DNA of 64,000 bases from Toxotes chatareus (GCA_016801885.1 CM028888.1:11765170-11829169), one strand, 5' to 3'. Counted from the stretch's first letter, positions 1-13,261 are shown. Numbers and translations: made by a program. The notes: generated from the sequence alone by a model not told the origin.

Positions 1-1663
1 CAGCATTTGAGGATCAAACACATTCTCCTGTCTGTGTAGTGTAACTCAAAGACAGGAACGACTGCTGCACTGATGGATAACAAACCAAAAAAAGAAGCCA
101 CACACAGAGCTCTGTTTTCATGTGGGTCATGAAAGGCTCGAGCATTGCTCCAACAGTTTGTTTTTTTCTTGAGCTTGACATTCACTTTGCCTGTCTGTGT
201 GGTATTTTCAGGTAGTGTACTGCAGCGCTAAAAGCGGGAGAGCCTCAAACAGGTGGGATTTTCATTCAAATGAGGTTGGCGCATAGAGAGATGTTGTATT
301 TTGGTGAAAACTGTGTGAGTCTGTCAACAAGGGTAAACTAATCACTTGGAAAAAATGCACCAGAACTATGGAACTATATGTATAAATAAACTATTTTAAT
401 TAAACACTCTCCAACTAGTGAGGCCTAGGTTCATTGTTTGTTTTATTTAACATAAAAAAACAACAAAAAATGCCCATTACAATATCCTAGAGCACAAGGT
501 GATGTCCTCAGATGTCTTATTTTGTCTTGCCAACAGTCCTAAGATATTAAATTTACTATGATGTAAGACAGAAAAGGAGGAAATTCTGGGATTTGAGAAC
601 CTGGATGCAGCAAATGTTTGGCATTTCTGCTTGACTTAAAATGATAAATCCATTATCAAAATGACTGTTCATTTTCTTTCGATCAACTGAATTGACTAAT
701 CACTGCGGCTCCGTACCATACATACCCCCCTTCAGTCACCTCTCTACTGTCCACTGCCAACACACTCGCTAACCTCTAGGTGCATTTATATCAGCCTCAA
801 AAATGAATATTATTATTATATATTATGAACATAATGATATTATGGTAACATGAATTCAGTAAATCAGTAATCTACAAATGAATGGGTGACTGTTACAGTA
901 TCTGTTGTCCACGGCTGCTTTACACTGTATGAAAGTCATGTCCTCCAGCTCATTAAATCTACTGCAGGCAGCAGGAGAAGAGATGTGTGATAAATCTGAA
1001 GCGTCCACAGCAGTACAGTGCCATCACACACGGCTGTTCACTATGTTCATCTTGATTAAACCATGTGCAAATGACGCCAGGCTGACAGAAAATAACCGCA
1101 TACACGTCTGCTCACATCAGACTGGTCGGTTAAAACTCTGACAGCTTATGGAAGAGCCGGCGGATTACCAGGGCTCATTAATCCTGTGTGTCATGGCCTA
1201 CTTTCCAACTTTTAGAGCTGAAGTGGGGTTTTGTGTTTTATTCTTGAAATGTTTTACTGTGCAAGCACCTCTGTATGACATCAGTTACATATGATGTGAC
1301 CATTTATAAAATGAGATGCAGCAGACGAGTCAGAAATAGTGTTTGATTAATGTTGTCATATAAATGGCTTCAACAAACTTATTGTCATTCATTTCCACTG
1401 TCAGTCTGAATTCCTTATATTTCTCCACTAATTCATTCAGCTTTTTCCTTTAATCTGTCACGTTTGTAGAATGACAATGAACACAGTCATTGTAATGTTC
1501 TCTTAATATATAAGAGTTTGGGTTTTCAGGTGAACAGGAGCAAACTCGTTTAACCAAATGAGTACTGAGTTTACAACAGCCCGGTGCTTTCTGATGGAAT
1601 AATGAAATAGCAGACGCATTTTGCAGTGATGTTAGCAGCTATTTTGCTCAGTGTGTCACTCAC
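1..1663. other. AT-rich non-coding DNA left of the last visible psmg1 exon
   Basis: I looked on the minus strand for the remaining psmg1 exons (the C-terminal half of the chaperone) and saw no convincing match. This stretch is therefore probably a long psmg1 intron, with the 3' exons beyond the left edge. Open frames here are short and show no recognisable protein. No RNA gene was recognised. Confidence 0.5.
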
Positions 1664-4322
1664 TGATGGGTTTTCCTTGTTTCTGTAGAAAACACATGCT
1701 GACTCCTCGCTGGTTTGCCCAGTCACAGCCCGGCTCCTCTCATTCCACACTGACGCATGGCCCACTGTGTCCCAGTTTGCAGAGGTGAGAACGTACACTG
1801 ACAGAAACCCTGTGAAGACAGATCTGCTCAGTATTCAGCAACAGCTCAGCTGTGACTTTTTCTGATTTGTGATTTTTTTATTTTCTTGGCACAGGTTACT
1901 CATTTGACATGGTGATATTATTCTACTTTTATGTTTTGATGAATGACTGTTTACTGTGTTTGACATCAAGCACAAACATCAAGCTGACACTGTTAATGAG
2001 AGATATGCCCACCACCTCTAAAGCTGAACAATTTACATGTTATACCTTGTTTGTTCAACCTATTCCTATTTATATTTATTTAAATGTATAGGATTAAATA
2101 ATCATTCATAAACGCTGTTATGCTCAGTTGTGTAGCTGGCCCTTCCCTCTAACAGCTGGATTTCTAGGGCAAGTCTCTGTTTCTTGAGCTCAAGATTCTT
2201 CCAGCCATGATTTCTCCATCTCCATCTCCACTCTCATAATTTCTTTCTCCAGTAACACACTTTGGAGACCCTGGTCTCTTGTCCTGCAAGAAGGTACAGT
2301 TGCCATGTTTTTCTGAGCTGTCCACGGTGCTGAAGTGGGTTGGGATTCTCTGCGATAGATGCAGATTCATTGAAATAAAACTTGCTTCATAAATTTGTGT
2401 ACTCTGTACAACCAGTGGAAAAAGGTTTTGTACTAGCCTATTACTTTTTACTAGCCTGCTGTTTTTAAGAGACTGTGGTACCTTCCTGACTGGTGTCTGA
2501 TGAATTTGCATTTGATGTGGAAGAAAAACTTGAGTTCTCTTAAGCTTCAACTTGCTCTTCTTCCATTTGGCCTATATAGCAGGCACTAATGTCACAACCT
2601 CTTACCTGCTGAAAGCTGACGAGTTTTGTCCAAGCACATCCATGATGACAGTGCTTTAAGGTGAGATTTAAGGAGGGGTCCCCCACCCGCTGGGGTGGCT
2701 TTGAGCAGACTAGAGACTCTCCTGGCTCCCTGAAGAAGGTATTTCCACTTTGTCTTCACTCTGTCAACTACCTGATTTTCTAATCCACCCTTTACTTCAC
2801 TGACTTCTGCTGTTATCTGTCAGAGGTCTTGTTTTTTTTTGGCATTGTTTTGCTTGCTAACTAAAATATGCATATTCTTCCTGTGAATTTCAATATTTTT
2901 TCTTGTTTCACAGTCTGAGTAGTTTAATTTTCCATTTCTTCGGCTCAGCAGTCATTTTTAATCTATTTGTTGGCACCAGCATATGTCAGTTTGTAAACAC
3001 AGCAATGTGAATAGCAAGGCAACTGTCACTTCAGTAGAATGTGTCAGAATCTACGGTGGTGTAGCTGTGCCAAGTCATAGTTTTAGATGAGAGGTGCAAC
3101 AACTGTAAATATTTATCACAAGGCTAGACTTATCACTTAGTCCAGCCCAGGACTTACACACCAAATATCATCACTGGACTCATATATGTTCCAATTTCCA
3201 TACAGGGATCATTAAAGTTTCATTTGATCTGTAATAATACTGAGTGTGCTGGTTAGAAGGACTCGTCACAGACAATGTAGCCACTTACTAGCAGCGTTGT
3301 GTCCCACAGCGAGGATGAAGTCTGAACACTGCAATTTGTTTCCGGACCTCAGAAATTCGGAGACTTCAGGGCTCCAGTGCAGATGAACCTCCCTGATGAA
3401 TAGTGATATGGGTTAAAGATTTTGGGCTTTGGTACAAAATGAGCAGTGCAGAGAACCAAGTAATCACTATTAGTTCCTTCCATCAAGTATTTCCATGGTG
3501 ATCTCTCCAGCAGATTTCAACTAAGACTTTTAACTGAATATTGCTCTTAATATTGATCTTTTCTTATATTTTAATCAACACAATATTTGACTGCTAAAAT
3601 TAATACTCTTCAGTGGTTTTTCTTGCCTCACTCACCTCCTCCCTGCCAATTAATCCCTCCAGCTTTACCATTTGTTTTCAGTTCAGAGGTCAAGTTTGCA
3701 CAGCTATCCTTGTTAGCCCATTGCATTGACTTTCATTCATTGTAAACACCCTAACCCTAACCAGTTCATGCCTCACTCTATCCTAACCTTAAAGAGGACC
3801 TCAGAAAAGAGGTCTCTTTGCCTTATTAGAACCAGGCTGTGGTCCTCATGAGGAATACTAGTCCCGTCAAGGTTGGGGTTTATACCGGAAAAGGCTCCAA
3901 AGAGGCAAGTGTAGTGTGGGTTAGTGTTATTACCGCTACTAGCCAGTTAGCATTGTCAGTTAAATTTCATGTGTCATGTTGGCTGCTCAGAGCCGACAGA
4001 TGTATATGAAGGTATGGCATGTGGTACAAAAAAAGTTTTAAAAATGTGTGGATGGGAGCCACATACAAATTCATCACTAAAAGATAATTGACATGTTTAT
4101 TTCACTGGTAGTTACTGCCTGCATTATCTACTTTAATACTTCCATGCTTTCTGACATATCGCTTCCAGTATCTATATGCTAGCTGGCTAACGTTATTTAC
4201 CTCTTTTCCTCCAGCTCTCTGCGGATTTGTTCATCTTCTTCGTTTTCATCGAGGTCCTCGTCATCTTCTTCTTCCACGGCCCGAGAATACGACGTTAAAA
4301 CTTCACCGAAAAACGTCGCCAT
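1664..4322 (-). CDS. psmg1: psmg1, proteasome assembly chaperone 1 (5' part, three exons)
   Basis: PSMG1 pairs with PSMG2 to help assemble the 20S proteasome alpha ring. Coding exons, in transcription order: 4201-4322, 3289-3392 and 1664-1809, each bounded by GT/AG, and the phases close. Exon 1 starts ATG-GCG-ACG and encodes MATFFGEV followed by a Glu/Asp-rich stretch, as in the human N-terminus. Exon 2 contains SDFILAVGHNAA, aligning to human SKFIIAIGNNAVA. Exon 3 contains ANWDTVGHASVWNER and ESACVFYRNKENPS, matching the family's xxWxxVGxAxxWNE and CVFYxxKxNPS blocks. About 124 residues are present; the human protein is about 288 aa, so the C-terminal half is missing from the window. The upstream sequence near 4390-4405 holds an ACTTCCG (ETS-like) motif, typical of housekeeping promoters. 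The family match is observed; the promoter reading is inference. Confidence 0.9.
2110..2900 (-). pseudogene. Decayed Myb/SANT-like transposon ORF in psmg1 intron 2
   Basis: On the minus strand, 2640-2790 reads VKTKWKYLL...KATPAGGGP, resembling the WxxL helix and the 'TGGGP' linker of Myb/SANT-like proteins carried by Harbinger-type DNA transposons. Further downstream (about 2150-2270) two frames joined by a frameshift give a heptad-like coiled coil (LLEKEIMRVEMEMEKSWLEE, then LELKKQRLALEIQLLE), another common feature of these proteins. Stops and frameshifts separate the parts, so it is not functional as one protein. A 128-codon open piece remains at 2164-2550. It lies wholly inside psmg1 intron 2 in the same orientation. 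The family assignment is from motif memory only and is moderate. Confidence 0.45.
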
Positions 4323-6480
4323 GATCACTGTGTTTCCAGGCAAAAGCGAAAGTTTAGCTAGTGATTCAGACCTACAGACATGACATACATCCGCCACTTC
4401 CGCCGGCAGCGACAACCCTATCGAAATAAAAGCCGCAATCCAGCACCGAAATACTTCACAATAAATAAATCTTTTAAATCTTTTCCACAAATCTATGAGA
4501 TAAGATTTTGCTGTTCCCCAGGGGATGAGGAATTCAAAGAGCAAAACAGAGGCTAAAAGGTAAAGTAAGGAACTACTAATTAAATAAGAAAAGACGGACA
4601 AAACAGAGAAATGACATTAAAAACATACACAAGAGACATATGAGTGTGAGCTTGATTTATATAAATATAGAAAGAGAGACCGCTCTCACATTACACATAG
4701 TCATTTGACCCACTATTGACCCACTATTAGAAAAATCTATCTAAATTTGGCACATGGTCAAAGGTCTTTGTGATGCAGCTTGTAAATATCCTCCAACTAA
4801 ACTAAAAGAACAATCTGAATCACTCTTCATATTATATTAAAGGATATGTTTATGTCTGTCAACAATATTCACATGCCTATGTGATAGTAACCGTTGACAG
4901 TCACTGCAAATGTTCCTCCTATCCAAACTGGTCCTGTAATCCCCATTTGCAATTCTAAAATTAGAGTCTTTTTACTGCTGAAACTTCTCATTACCTTCTG
5001 CTGAACCTTAAAAGGCACTTTTACACAGAGCAGGGATGGATTTTGTCCTCCATCACTTACAGTGGAATCCTACAGGGACAGGGTCTTTCAGGCCATGTAT
5101 GAACAGGTGGAATGATTACAGCAATCAATAATAATTCCAATGTACATATGATAGACTTGAAAAGATGTGAACCTATCCTTTAAGCATAATTTTCACCAGG
5201 ATAAAAAAATTCAAAAAACTGAGATCTGACTAAATATTTCAAATGCACAGAAATACCTCCAGTTGAGCAGGGCAAACACACTCTCCACGCATGCAGAGAA
5301 GTGCAACACCAGTCGCTTCACATGGTCCCGGTGGGAAGCTCAAAGCCCAAGGCTGCACGCATGAGTACTGCCTGTCCAACATAGTTCTGCCTGAGCTGTT
5401 CACTTAAATCAATGAATGATTTAAGGCTGACTCTCTAGTGTATTCACATTGTGTGTGGTTACAATGCATAGGGGCTTAAATATGACTAACAATTAGTGTA
5501 GGGATGCTTGATGTGCTATTTCTGAACCTCGTGCCAGTCAAGGGTAAACTTGGCACACCATGTGACTCCACCAGCTTCTTACTGGTAATACATAATTAAC
5601 ACAAGTGGGGAAAAAAAAAAAAGAAAGCAAGAAAATAGGATTTCTAAAGGGGTCTGGCAGATCATCACTAGTTCAATAGATATGTGGAAACATAAACCAA
5701 GTCATGTTAGGGCAAATTAGCCTCAAGTTGACTGCAAAACATCCATCCTTTCTATTGTGTTGTATAATTCATTTTTCCTGTAAGCTGTGCCCCGGGAGAT
5801 GAGGGACAAACAGAAATGTGATGACATCAGCATGGCCATAAACATACTTCATTGTCACCAGAAAATGCCTAGTGTTGGAAAGACAAATTGGATTGCAGGG
5901 CAAAGCCTGGAGTAGAATAGAGAGTAAGCTCTATTACCAGTGCAGTGCAATAATGTAACAGGAGGCCATAAAGTAACAGCAGAAAGGTTTCCTGTCAGAA
6001 AATGGAGCAACATGCTAGGAGGAAGCTTCAGGCTGCTGTTAGTATAATTGATAGTGGAGAGAGGAAGAGAGGGAGAAAGAGTGGGAGAGAAAGTCTCCAG
6101 GCTCAAGACAACAAGAGAGGAATGTCAACAACAGGACAAACAGGGAATGTCACCACACCAGTGACCATTAAAAAGGGAACAGGACAAGACTCTCAGAGGA
6201 AAACATTTAGAATGAGCCTGTCTGTCTTTTCTTTGTCCCAGCAGCAGCGAGGCCTGAGGATCGTGATGGGCACTCTCTCCATCTGTCCGTCTGCCCTACA
6301 CTTTGGTCAAGAGCAGCAGATCCCTCCTACTGGCCAGACTGCCATGCTGGTTGGCAGGGACGTGCACAGACATTTTAATGGGCAGTGGTTCAATTACAAA
6401 AAGGCAGCCCCCCCCAGTCCTTTCCCTCCACCTCCACCTCCTCCTCTCATATGATTTATCCCATCACGCACGCCCCATCG
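4323..6480. other. Intergenic DNA upstream of psmg1, nothing coding seen
   Basis: AT-rich single-copy-looking DNA. The first ~100 bases hold the psmg1 5'UTR and promoter. The open frames at 4323-6480 are short, low-complexity or overlapping on both strands and give no recognisable domain. An A-tract lies near 5610-5622. Confidence 0.5.
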
Positions 6481-8189
6481 CTTAAATCATGTGCACAAAT
6501 TAGGTAATTCAAGGGCACGGATTAGTAATTTGCACATGCTGTTTTTAAATTTGAGAGCAAATTGAGTACAAATTGCTTTTCCCTCCTGTATGACATCTGC
6601 AGAACAGGGAAGGATTTTCATATATGAAGAGATCTTTTTTGATATATTGAACCAAAGCACAAGATGAACAGTACAAACAATTAGTACAAAATTTAATTTG
6701 TGTTTCATGATGTCTTTAACCTTAACTGATCACATTCACCAATTAACATTTAGCACCTTATAAGATTACAGAAATATCAGAAATACTGCAATACATGTCA
6801 ACAGGCTTTATTTTCATAAACCTTTTCATATTGATGTTACAAAACAAACGCACATGGCTTACATAGATTTATAGGAGCTGCAGACATACAGCAGTGGCAG
6901 TCAACCCTGTCTCCTCGTCCACATCTTGCCCCCTTCCCTCAACTGACACAAGTCTTTTACAGAGATTGTCCAGGAATTAAATTTAGGAATTAAGTGCCAC
7001 AGGGCCCACTTAACTGTTTATGTATTTTTATGTTCAGTTTTTAATACGGCTCATGATTTATTTATTTATTTATTTCTTGTCTCATTGTATGAATCAGGTA
7101 CGGATAAAATAATTACTGGTTCCAAATGGCATATAAATGTAGGTACAGGGGAAGAAAACAAGACTATGATGAACAAGAGAAAGGAGAAGTAAATTAAACT
7201 GTGTATTTTTGCAACAAAGGGAAAATTTGTGACAAAAGGTGTTAGTAAGCTTGTTCTTATTGTGTAATTAAAGGGGAGAACAGCCACACATAATCTGCCT
7301 AAGCAGTACTGTGTAACGTAAAAAGCACGCTGTAGTTTTACTCATTAACAAAGGTTAATGAGGTGTGTAGGAGAAAATACAATATTAAAGAGGTTAGCTC
7401 AATTACACCCACACTACAAGGATTTATTTTCATGTCAGCTACTTCACTGTATGATTTGGAATAAGGTGTGTGGGCTGTAATATAACGTGTGGCTGTTCTC
7501 TCCTTTAATTACACAATTAGAACAAGGTTTTTAACACTATTTTTAACAGTTCATTTTTGTTTTGTTACCCAGTGCTGTATCCTGCTGGTACTTAGAAAAA
7601 TACTTTAGATTTTAATTTGTTTCTCCCTTCTTCTAAAATGCCCATTGTTGCTCCCTTGTTCCCCATAGCTTTAATGTTTTCATCCATTGTATCTACATTT
7701 AAATACCAGGAGGAAGCATAATGGTAAAAGGTACAAGGGCCCAAAGAAGAAAGAATAAGCAACTAACTAAATTTTAAGGCAAAAAGGGGAGTTTCAAGTT
7801 TTGATCTAAAGGTCTCAGCAGAGTCAGAGTGTCTCTCCAAAGAACATTTAGTTATTGTGGAGTGTAATAGATGCTGCAGCCTCCAGGGGCTAGTATCAGA
7901 GCTTTAGACTTTTTTAGGGGGAGGGGGTAGAATTTAGAAGCTCTTAAGGGGACACAAACACCTCTTATCCAGAGTCAGAAAGGTATGGGTTGGGGTGGGG
8001 AGTTTCCAAAGCTATCTGAACATCCAACAAGCAGTTCGGAAAGAGTATAAACCTTGCTTAAACTGGCCCTCACTTCCTGAAATACAGATGCATGAAAACT
8101 GGAAGGGTCGTTACGAAAATGTCCAACATTTATTTCCATATTCATATTAGTCACAGAGGGATAAGAGGGATAGAGCCTTTCACACACAT
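6481..8189. other. AT-rich intergenic region with TAATTA-type motifs
   Basis: No coding potential was seen. The stretch 6480-7550 is rich in TAAT/ATTA words and contains a 50-bp inverted repeat pair (listed separately). Its composition is compatible with a conserved non-coding enhancer near the plus-strand neuronal gene at 15 kb, but conservation cannot be tested here. Confidence 0.3.
7240..7536. repeat. Inverted repeat pair, 50-bp arms, 197-bp spacer
   Basis: Arm 7240-7289 and arm 7487-7536 are reverse complements at about 45 of 50 positions. The best-matched core is the 16-bp ATTGTGTAATTAAAGG shared by both arms. The 197-bp spacer shows no open frame. It could be the ends of a small non-autonomous DNA transposon or an inverted duplication of a regulatory word cluster. 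Confidence 0.7.
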
Positions 8190-8384
8190 ACCTGTGGTCA
8201 TCCACCCACTCTATCAGACCATCTACAAACAGTCACATTTACACACAGGGGGCAAATTTAAAATGTTCACTCCAGCTCAGGCTGCTTGTCTGTGGTTTGT
8301 GGGAGGAAAGCGGAGCGCCTGGAGGAATCCCACGCAGACACGCAGAGAACATGCAAACCCCACACAGAGAGGATCAGTTGCTTA
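8190..8384 (+). repeat. Interspersed repeat with 'CACGCAGACACG...ACATGCAAACC' core
   Basis: The block at 8298-8372 (a GTGGGAGGAAAGC-like start, then CCCACGCAGACACG, then GAACATGCAAACCCCACACA) closely resembles a very abundant dispersed sequence of fish genomes. The left boundary is uncertain; the diagnostic part is the last ~90 bp. Recognition is from memory of the repeat, not from a library search. Confidence 0.55.
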
Positions 8385-10030
8385 GGAACAGAATTGTTCA
8401 TCAACTGTTGTTGCGATCACTTCTGAACAAGGTGTGGGCTTTATTCATATGAACTTGAGTGAAAATGGAAGCAGGGCTCTGATGATGCTCATAGTGCCTT
8501 GAGGTGGGTGGAAAAGGTGAACCGCTGATGATGTACCATCCACCAGCTGAAGAAAAGATCAATATAACGTCAGCGAGCAGGAAAGGATTTTTATAGAAAT
8601 TTGAGGTTTTATCAAATATATATAAACAAGCAAACTGAATTTTAAGTTTTTCAGTTGGAAATTCACCCTTTAATGTAGTTAATTTATCCATGTTTTGATT
8701 TAGTTTAGCTTTGCAAAGCTTACTGAATAGAATGGTGCGAATGAACATACCCCCAAAGTCCAGTTCCCTCATTTTGTTGTTGGTAGTACATGTAAACAGG
8801 TTTGTGATTAGTTTCAAGAGATTATCAGTTACATATTAATCTTAAATTAGTAACTTGAAAGAACAAGGAGTGTGGAAACCAGGAAATGTAAAAAGGAAAA
8901 AAAGGAGTTTTACCTTACCTCTTCTGCCTCTGCATCCTACTTTTGGGTCCTCAAAAGAATTACCAGTTTTGTTATAGATTGGCAGATGTCTGGACACATC
9001 TGCAGAGGATCATCAGGGAAGACAAGAATGCCAAGACAGGACAGGAGGTGGGATGTGGACAAGAGCTTGTAGCTGAACACAACACACTCACACACTCACA
9101 CACACCTCTATCATCTCCTGAGGGAATTATCTGGCTCTTCAGCTGCAGATTCAGGTGATAATTACCTGCAGGTTCATCACTGTGACTGACCCCTTTCACT
9201 GTCACAGTCACATCGCCTTCATGTTGCATGAATTTCACCGGGTCACTGGGAGGGTGGGAGGGTATTCCTGTAGTTGGAGTTACAGTTAAGTGAATTGACG
9301 CTGTCACATGTAATGTCTTGGTTGCACTGCTACATTGTGGAGCTACGAGTTGGTTTAGAAAACTGTGTGAGGAGGGTTGAAAAGGTGAACCCAGTATTGA
9401 GAAAAGCGTGTGACCAATTAGCGGGAGAACTGGATCATACAGGTTAAAGATATTATGTCCAGCAACTGTATTTAAAGTGATAAATCCTCTGTTTTTAGCC
9501 AAGAAAGTTTCAGATGGATCATAGAATGTGCAGTGCATATTCAATGTCCACAGGCAGGGAGTCCTGGTCACCTACTGGCTGATGAAACATCCCATGGTTC
9601 AGTGCAGGCTGGGAACCTTTGTTGCACGTCATAACCCTCACTTTCTATGCGTTTTCTGTCTCTTACTTTACTGTCATTACCACTACTACTAGGCCTAGTT
9701 CTCACTACTATCCAGTAAAGCCAAAAATAATTACAATAATTTAAAAAAACAACAACATCAACATCCATTTCTTTCAAATAACTGACTCTCATACAGAAGG
9801 AACAAACCAGGGAGGTTGTAAGTCTTCATTTTGAATGCAAAAAATGTAAAATCCCCATAACAAATACGCATACTTTGTCACACACTGATGGTTGCGAACA
9901 GGGTAATCATTAAGAAAAAAGAAAAATCAATTTGTGGAAGACATTTCCTCCCTGCGCGCGTAAGAGCCTCATTCATTCTTTCCTAAAGCCATTTCTGTCG
10001 TGCACAAAAGGAAAGTTGGTCCGTCTCTGT
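8385..10030. other. Intergenic DNA, no gene seen
   Basis: Open frames on both strands overlap one another and show no domain. The piece near 9078-9165 (CTCCTGAGGGAATTATCTGG...) shares wording with repeats near 21.5 kb and 30 kb and is probably a fragment of the same dispersed family. Confidence 0.45.
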
Positions 10031-10276
10031 TTGTTTGTGTGTGTGTGTGCGCGTGAGTGTGTGTGTGTGCATGAGTGCATGCATGGTAAACCGGCTTTTG
10101 TGCAATTCATTAGAAATTCTGCTGACAGAGACTTGCAGTGAAAGCAGAGGTGTGTGCGTGTAAGGAATATCAAGAGGATTGCTCCAGCCTGGCGATGGCC
10201 TGCAGCTTTAAAGATATCAGCTACTTTATATGAAGACGGATAACGTGACACAAACACACACACACACACACACACA
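10031..10276. repeat. Two simple repeats, (GT)n and (CA)n
   Basis: A GT-rich microsatellite at 10031-10070, interrupted by CGCGTGA, and a CA tract at about 10252-10276 flank ~180 bp of unique sequence. They are of opposite orientation, so short open frames here on either strand are Cys/Val/His-rich artefacts. Confidence 0.85.
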
Positions 10277-13260
10277 AAGAGTGGACAGCAGCGTGTACAT
10301 CAATACATGTTCAGCATTTAGGCCCACAAACCTTTCTCATTACAGTTAATAATCCTGATTAACACAAGCTGCAGTCAGAATACCCTGGCACTGGAAGAGA
10401 ATGGCTCAATAATAGGCAGACGCATAATGTACAGAGTCATTAAGAAAGAGAAAAATGTAGTTTCAGCCATAGTTTGGGTTTATAATGAAGCTGTTAATCA
10501 TCTAAACTATAAGAATTTTTAACTTTGCTTCTTTCAAAGAATCCTGTAGGGATCCATAGGAACATTTAAAGCTCCTATAATCAATATTTTCATGTGACCG
10601 ATCGATCAAATGACTGTGTCTCTCATAGCTGCAAACCCACAGAGAATTACCGCTTAACTCTGCCGCTCCCCCTCAGCTCTGCAGAGTGTTTTAGCATTTT
10701 TCAACTCATTGTTTCGGTTTTATGGACCACAACCTCACTGTTGTGGATCACCCTCTCATCAACCCTGTTTCCAGCCCCAGCAGGCAGCGAAAAAGCACAG
10801 ACAAACCAACTGCTCTTTGGTGTTAGGCAGGTAGTGTTGAGGTGCAGAGGTGTGAAATTGGACAGGGTTTAAACTTTTTTCTTTAGCTGTTTTTTTCCCA
10901 TTCTTTACACAGCTACTCCATGGCTTTTTGCACGTACGGCAGAGTGTAACACCTTCAAGGTTTCTGAATGTCTGTACCATTATCTCCATTTGTACGATTC
11001 ATTACGTCAAGACTGCAAAGATGCACAAAAAACACAACATTCCTGGAGAGAGAGATTGGGGCGAGATGCAGCCAGGAGGAAGTCACTCTGCCAAGTTTTT
11101 CACCCACCCTCCCAATCAAAGAAATACTTTTACCTTTTGATGCGACTGGATGACACTTTCTGCGACTTAATTTGTTTGCAGAGGCCTTGGTTTCTTTCTG
11201 TTTTCCTACCTCAAAGCCACAGCTGTAAACCAAACTTGCTCTGTGTGGCCTGTTTTTTAAATTTCCCTTTGAGTTTGTATTGACTCCCTAGGCCCCTGAA
11301 AGGCTTTTAGAATTAAATATGAAAATGATTTAATTTTTTTAAAGGTTAAGAAAATGAATAACAATGGCTCCTCTGTGGTTGGTACTTGGTCTCCCAGTCT
11401 AATGTGGGTCAGTTTGACCTGGACAGCTGAGTGGGTATGTATGAATATTAAAATAAGTGCTATAATCACTCGCCATTTAACAGCCCTCAAACATATGCCA
11501 TGCTTTAAACTGTGCATGAATAGTTGTATGAATCTTTCAGTAAGCACTCATCTACAGTGAGTTCATCATCCAGGGACCCTAACTCCCTCCAAGGCCATTC
11601 ATTTTTCATGGAGCCCCGCTGGTGGTGGAGCATGTCCACAAGTTGGGCTGGAAAATTACTGTGAGAATCTTAGACGCTTTGTGGTGAGAATGCAAAACAG
11701 CACAGATGCCTTTGTCTGATTAAATGTTCCTCTTTGCTTTTACCTGTTATTACTACACACCACCATAAATATTCAGAGTGCTTTAGACATTGTGCTGCAT
11801 TGTAATCTGCTCTGCTCGAGGCACTGTGCAGCAAAATCTTTTGAATTTGGGGATCACTCAGATGAAAATCAGAATTTTGCTAAATGCTAAAATTTTCCAC
11901 AAGCTCACTGCTGATGTTTTTGGACTCTGCTGCAAACCGTGTTTCAAATAGTGATGAACCTATGGAGATTTATCACCTGAATCTGCAGCTCCCATCAGCC
12001 ATTTGGAGATTTACAGAGGCTTTCAGTTAACTGTTTTGGTTTTCCAGTGCACAATCCTCCTGTTTCGGTTCACTCTCACTATTCTCCAAGTGTTGTTTTC
12101 TGCAGCAGCAGGCAGCTGGTGAACATTGTGGAGCATTTAGAAAAAAAAATATTGAGCATAATCCAGGGTTTTGCGGAATAGTTTAATATTGATGTTCTTG
12201 TCTGGCGACAGTATTGATCATTTATTGCTGGTCAATGTCTTGTTCTACGCTGCGATGTGCTGAGAGCAGCCGACACCCACAGGATCAGCAAACATCAAGC
12301 TGGCTCTGTCCGCGGAGTAGGAGGTGCCTCCTCTCACCTCAGACAAACACAGGAGCACTAGACTGACACCACCAACCGCTGAATGCCACAGGACATCCTT
12401 CATCCCAATAGCCACTAGTCTGTTTCAAGACTGAAATATCTCAACAATTACTTCTTTGGAATCATTGTACAAATGTTCAGTGTCCCCAGAGGATGACTCC
12501 AGGTGACTCTGGTTATCCCTTTGCCCTGTGTCGAAACAATACAAGACCTGTGTTGCTTCAGGTACCAGTAGGATGGTGCAATATGACTGGAGGTCCAATC
12601 TGAGTGACAGATCCTCGTCACATAAGTACAATTCACAAACAGACATCAAAAACATTTAAGTGTGTTTGTTGTTTGGTGCGTTTTTTGGGGGGGTTTTTTT
12701 GTGTTTTCAAAGTTGTTTTTCTTCCATGCAATTGTTTACAGCTGTGAACATACCTTTAATTCCTTTGTGCAATGCATCATGAGAAAATAGCCCAGCCCAT
12801 AGTCCATCAAGAGCACATGAAAAAAATCAAGTGTTTGTTTTTTTTGTATGACTTCTTTACTACTTTCTGAGTAGGAACACACTACATACTAAAATCTGCT
12901 GAAAATCAGCACGTAGTCTGGAAACTCTGGTAGTGCAGACATGATTGTCATAACAACACAAAATGGAAGATGATTTTTTTTTTTTTTTACTCGGGAAAGC
13001 AGCGTCGGAGGCTTTAAAGCCTCAGTAGGTCAAGGTGTGGCCTCATTGTAGAAACGTCTCCTCACTGTGTTCTCCTTCACCCACACTTCTATATTTGGAG
13101 TGCATGTCACACGGCCTGCAGTAATCTTCCAGTCAGGGAGGAGCTCAGTTTGGTGGTGATCTAAATTAATGGTTCTCAAGCTTGTTTCAAGTGACTTTTT
13201 GTTTTTTGTAAAGGATTTAATTGCTTTACCAAAAGTAAAACAGAGGGTGAAACAAGTATA
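10277..13260. other. Intergenic DNA with degraded repeats
   Basis: No exon with recognisable protein similarity was found. Segments at about 10630-10830 and 11985-12150 share phrases (CTGCAGAGTG/CTGCAG, GTTTCGGTT, CAGCAGGCAGC) and look like diverged copies of one teleost repeat family in similar orientation. T-tracts occur near 12835 and 12972-12985. Confidence 0.45.
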
Positions 13261-13261
13261 T

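Noticed and set aside
3748..3765. Telomere-like CCCTAACCCTAACC
   Set aside because: Only about two units, inside ordinary intron/intergenic sequence; too short to be an interstitial telomere.
6002..6454. 150-codon plus-strand open frame ending in Pro-rich sequence
   Set aside because: No domain, compositionally skewed ends, overlapped by another frame, no splice signals that form a gene.
8401..9571. Several 130-200-codon minus-strand frames
   Set aside because: No recognisable domains, overlapping plus-strand frames, and partly repeat-derived sequence.
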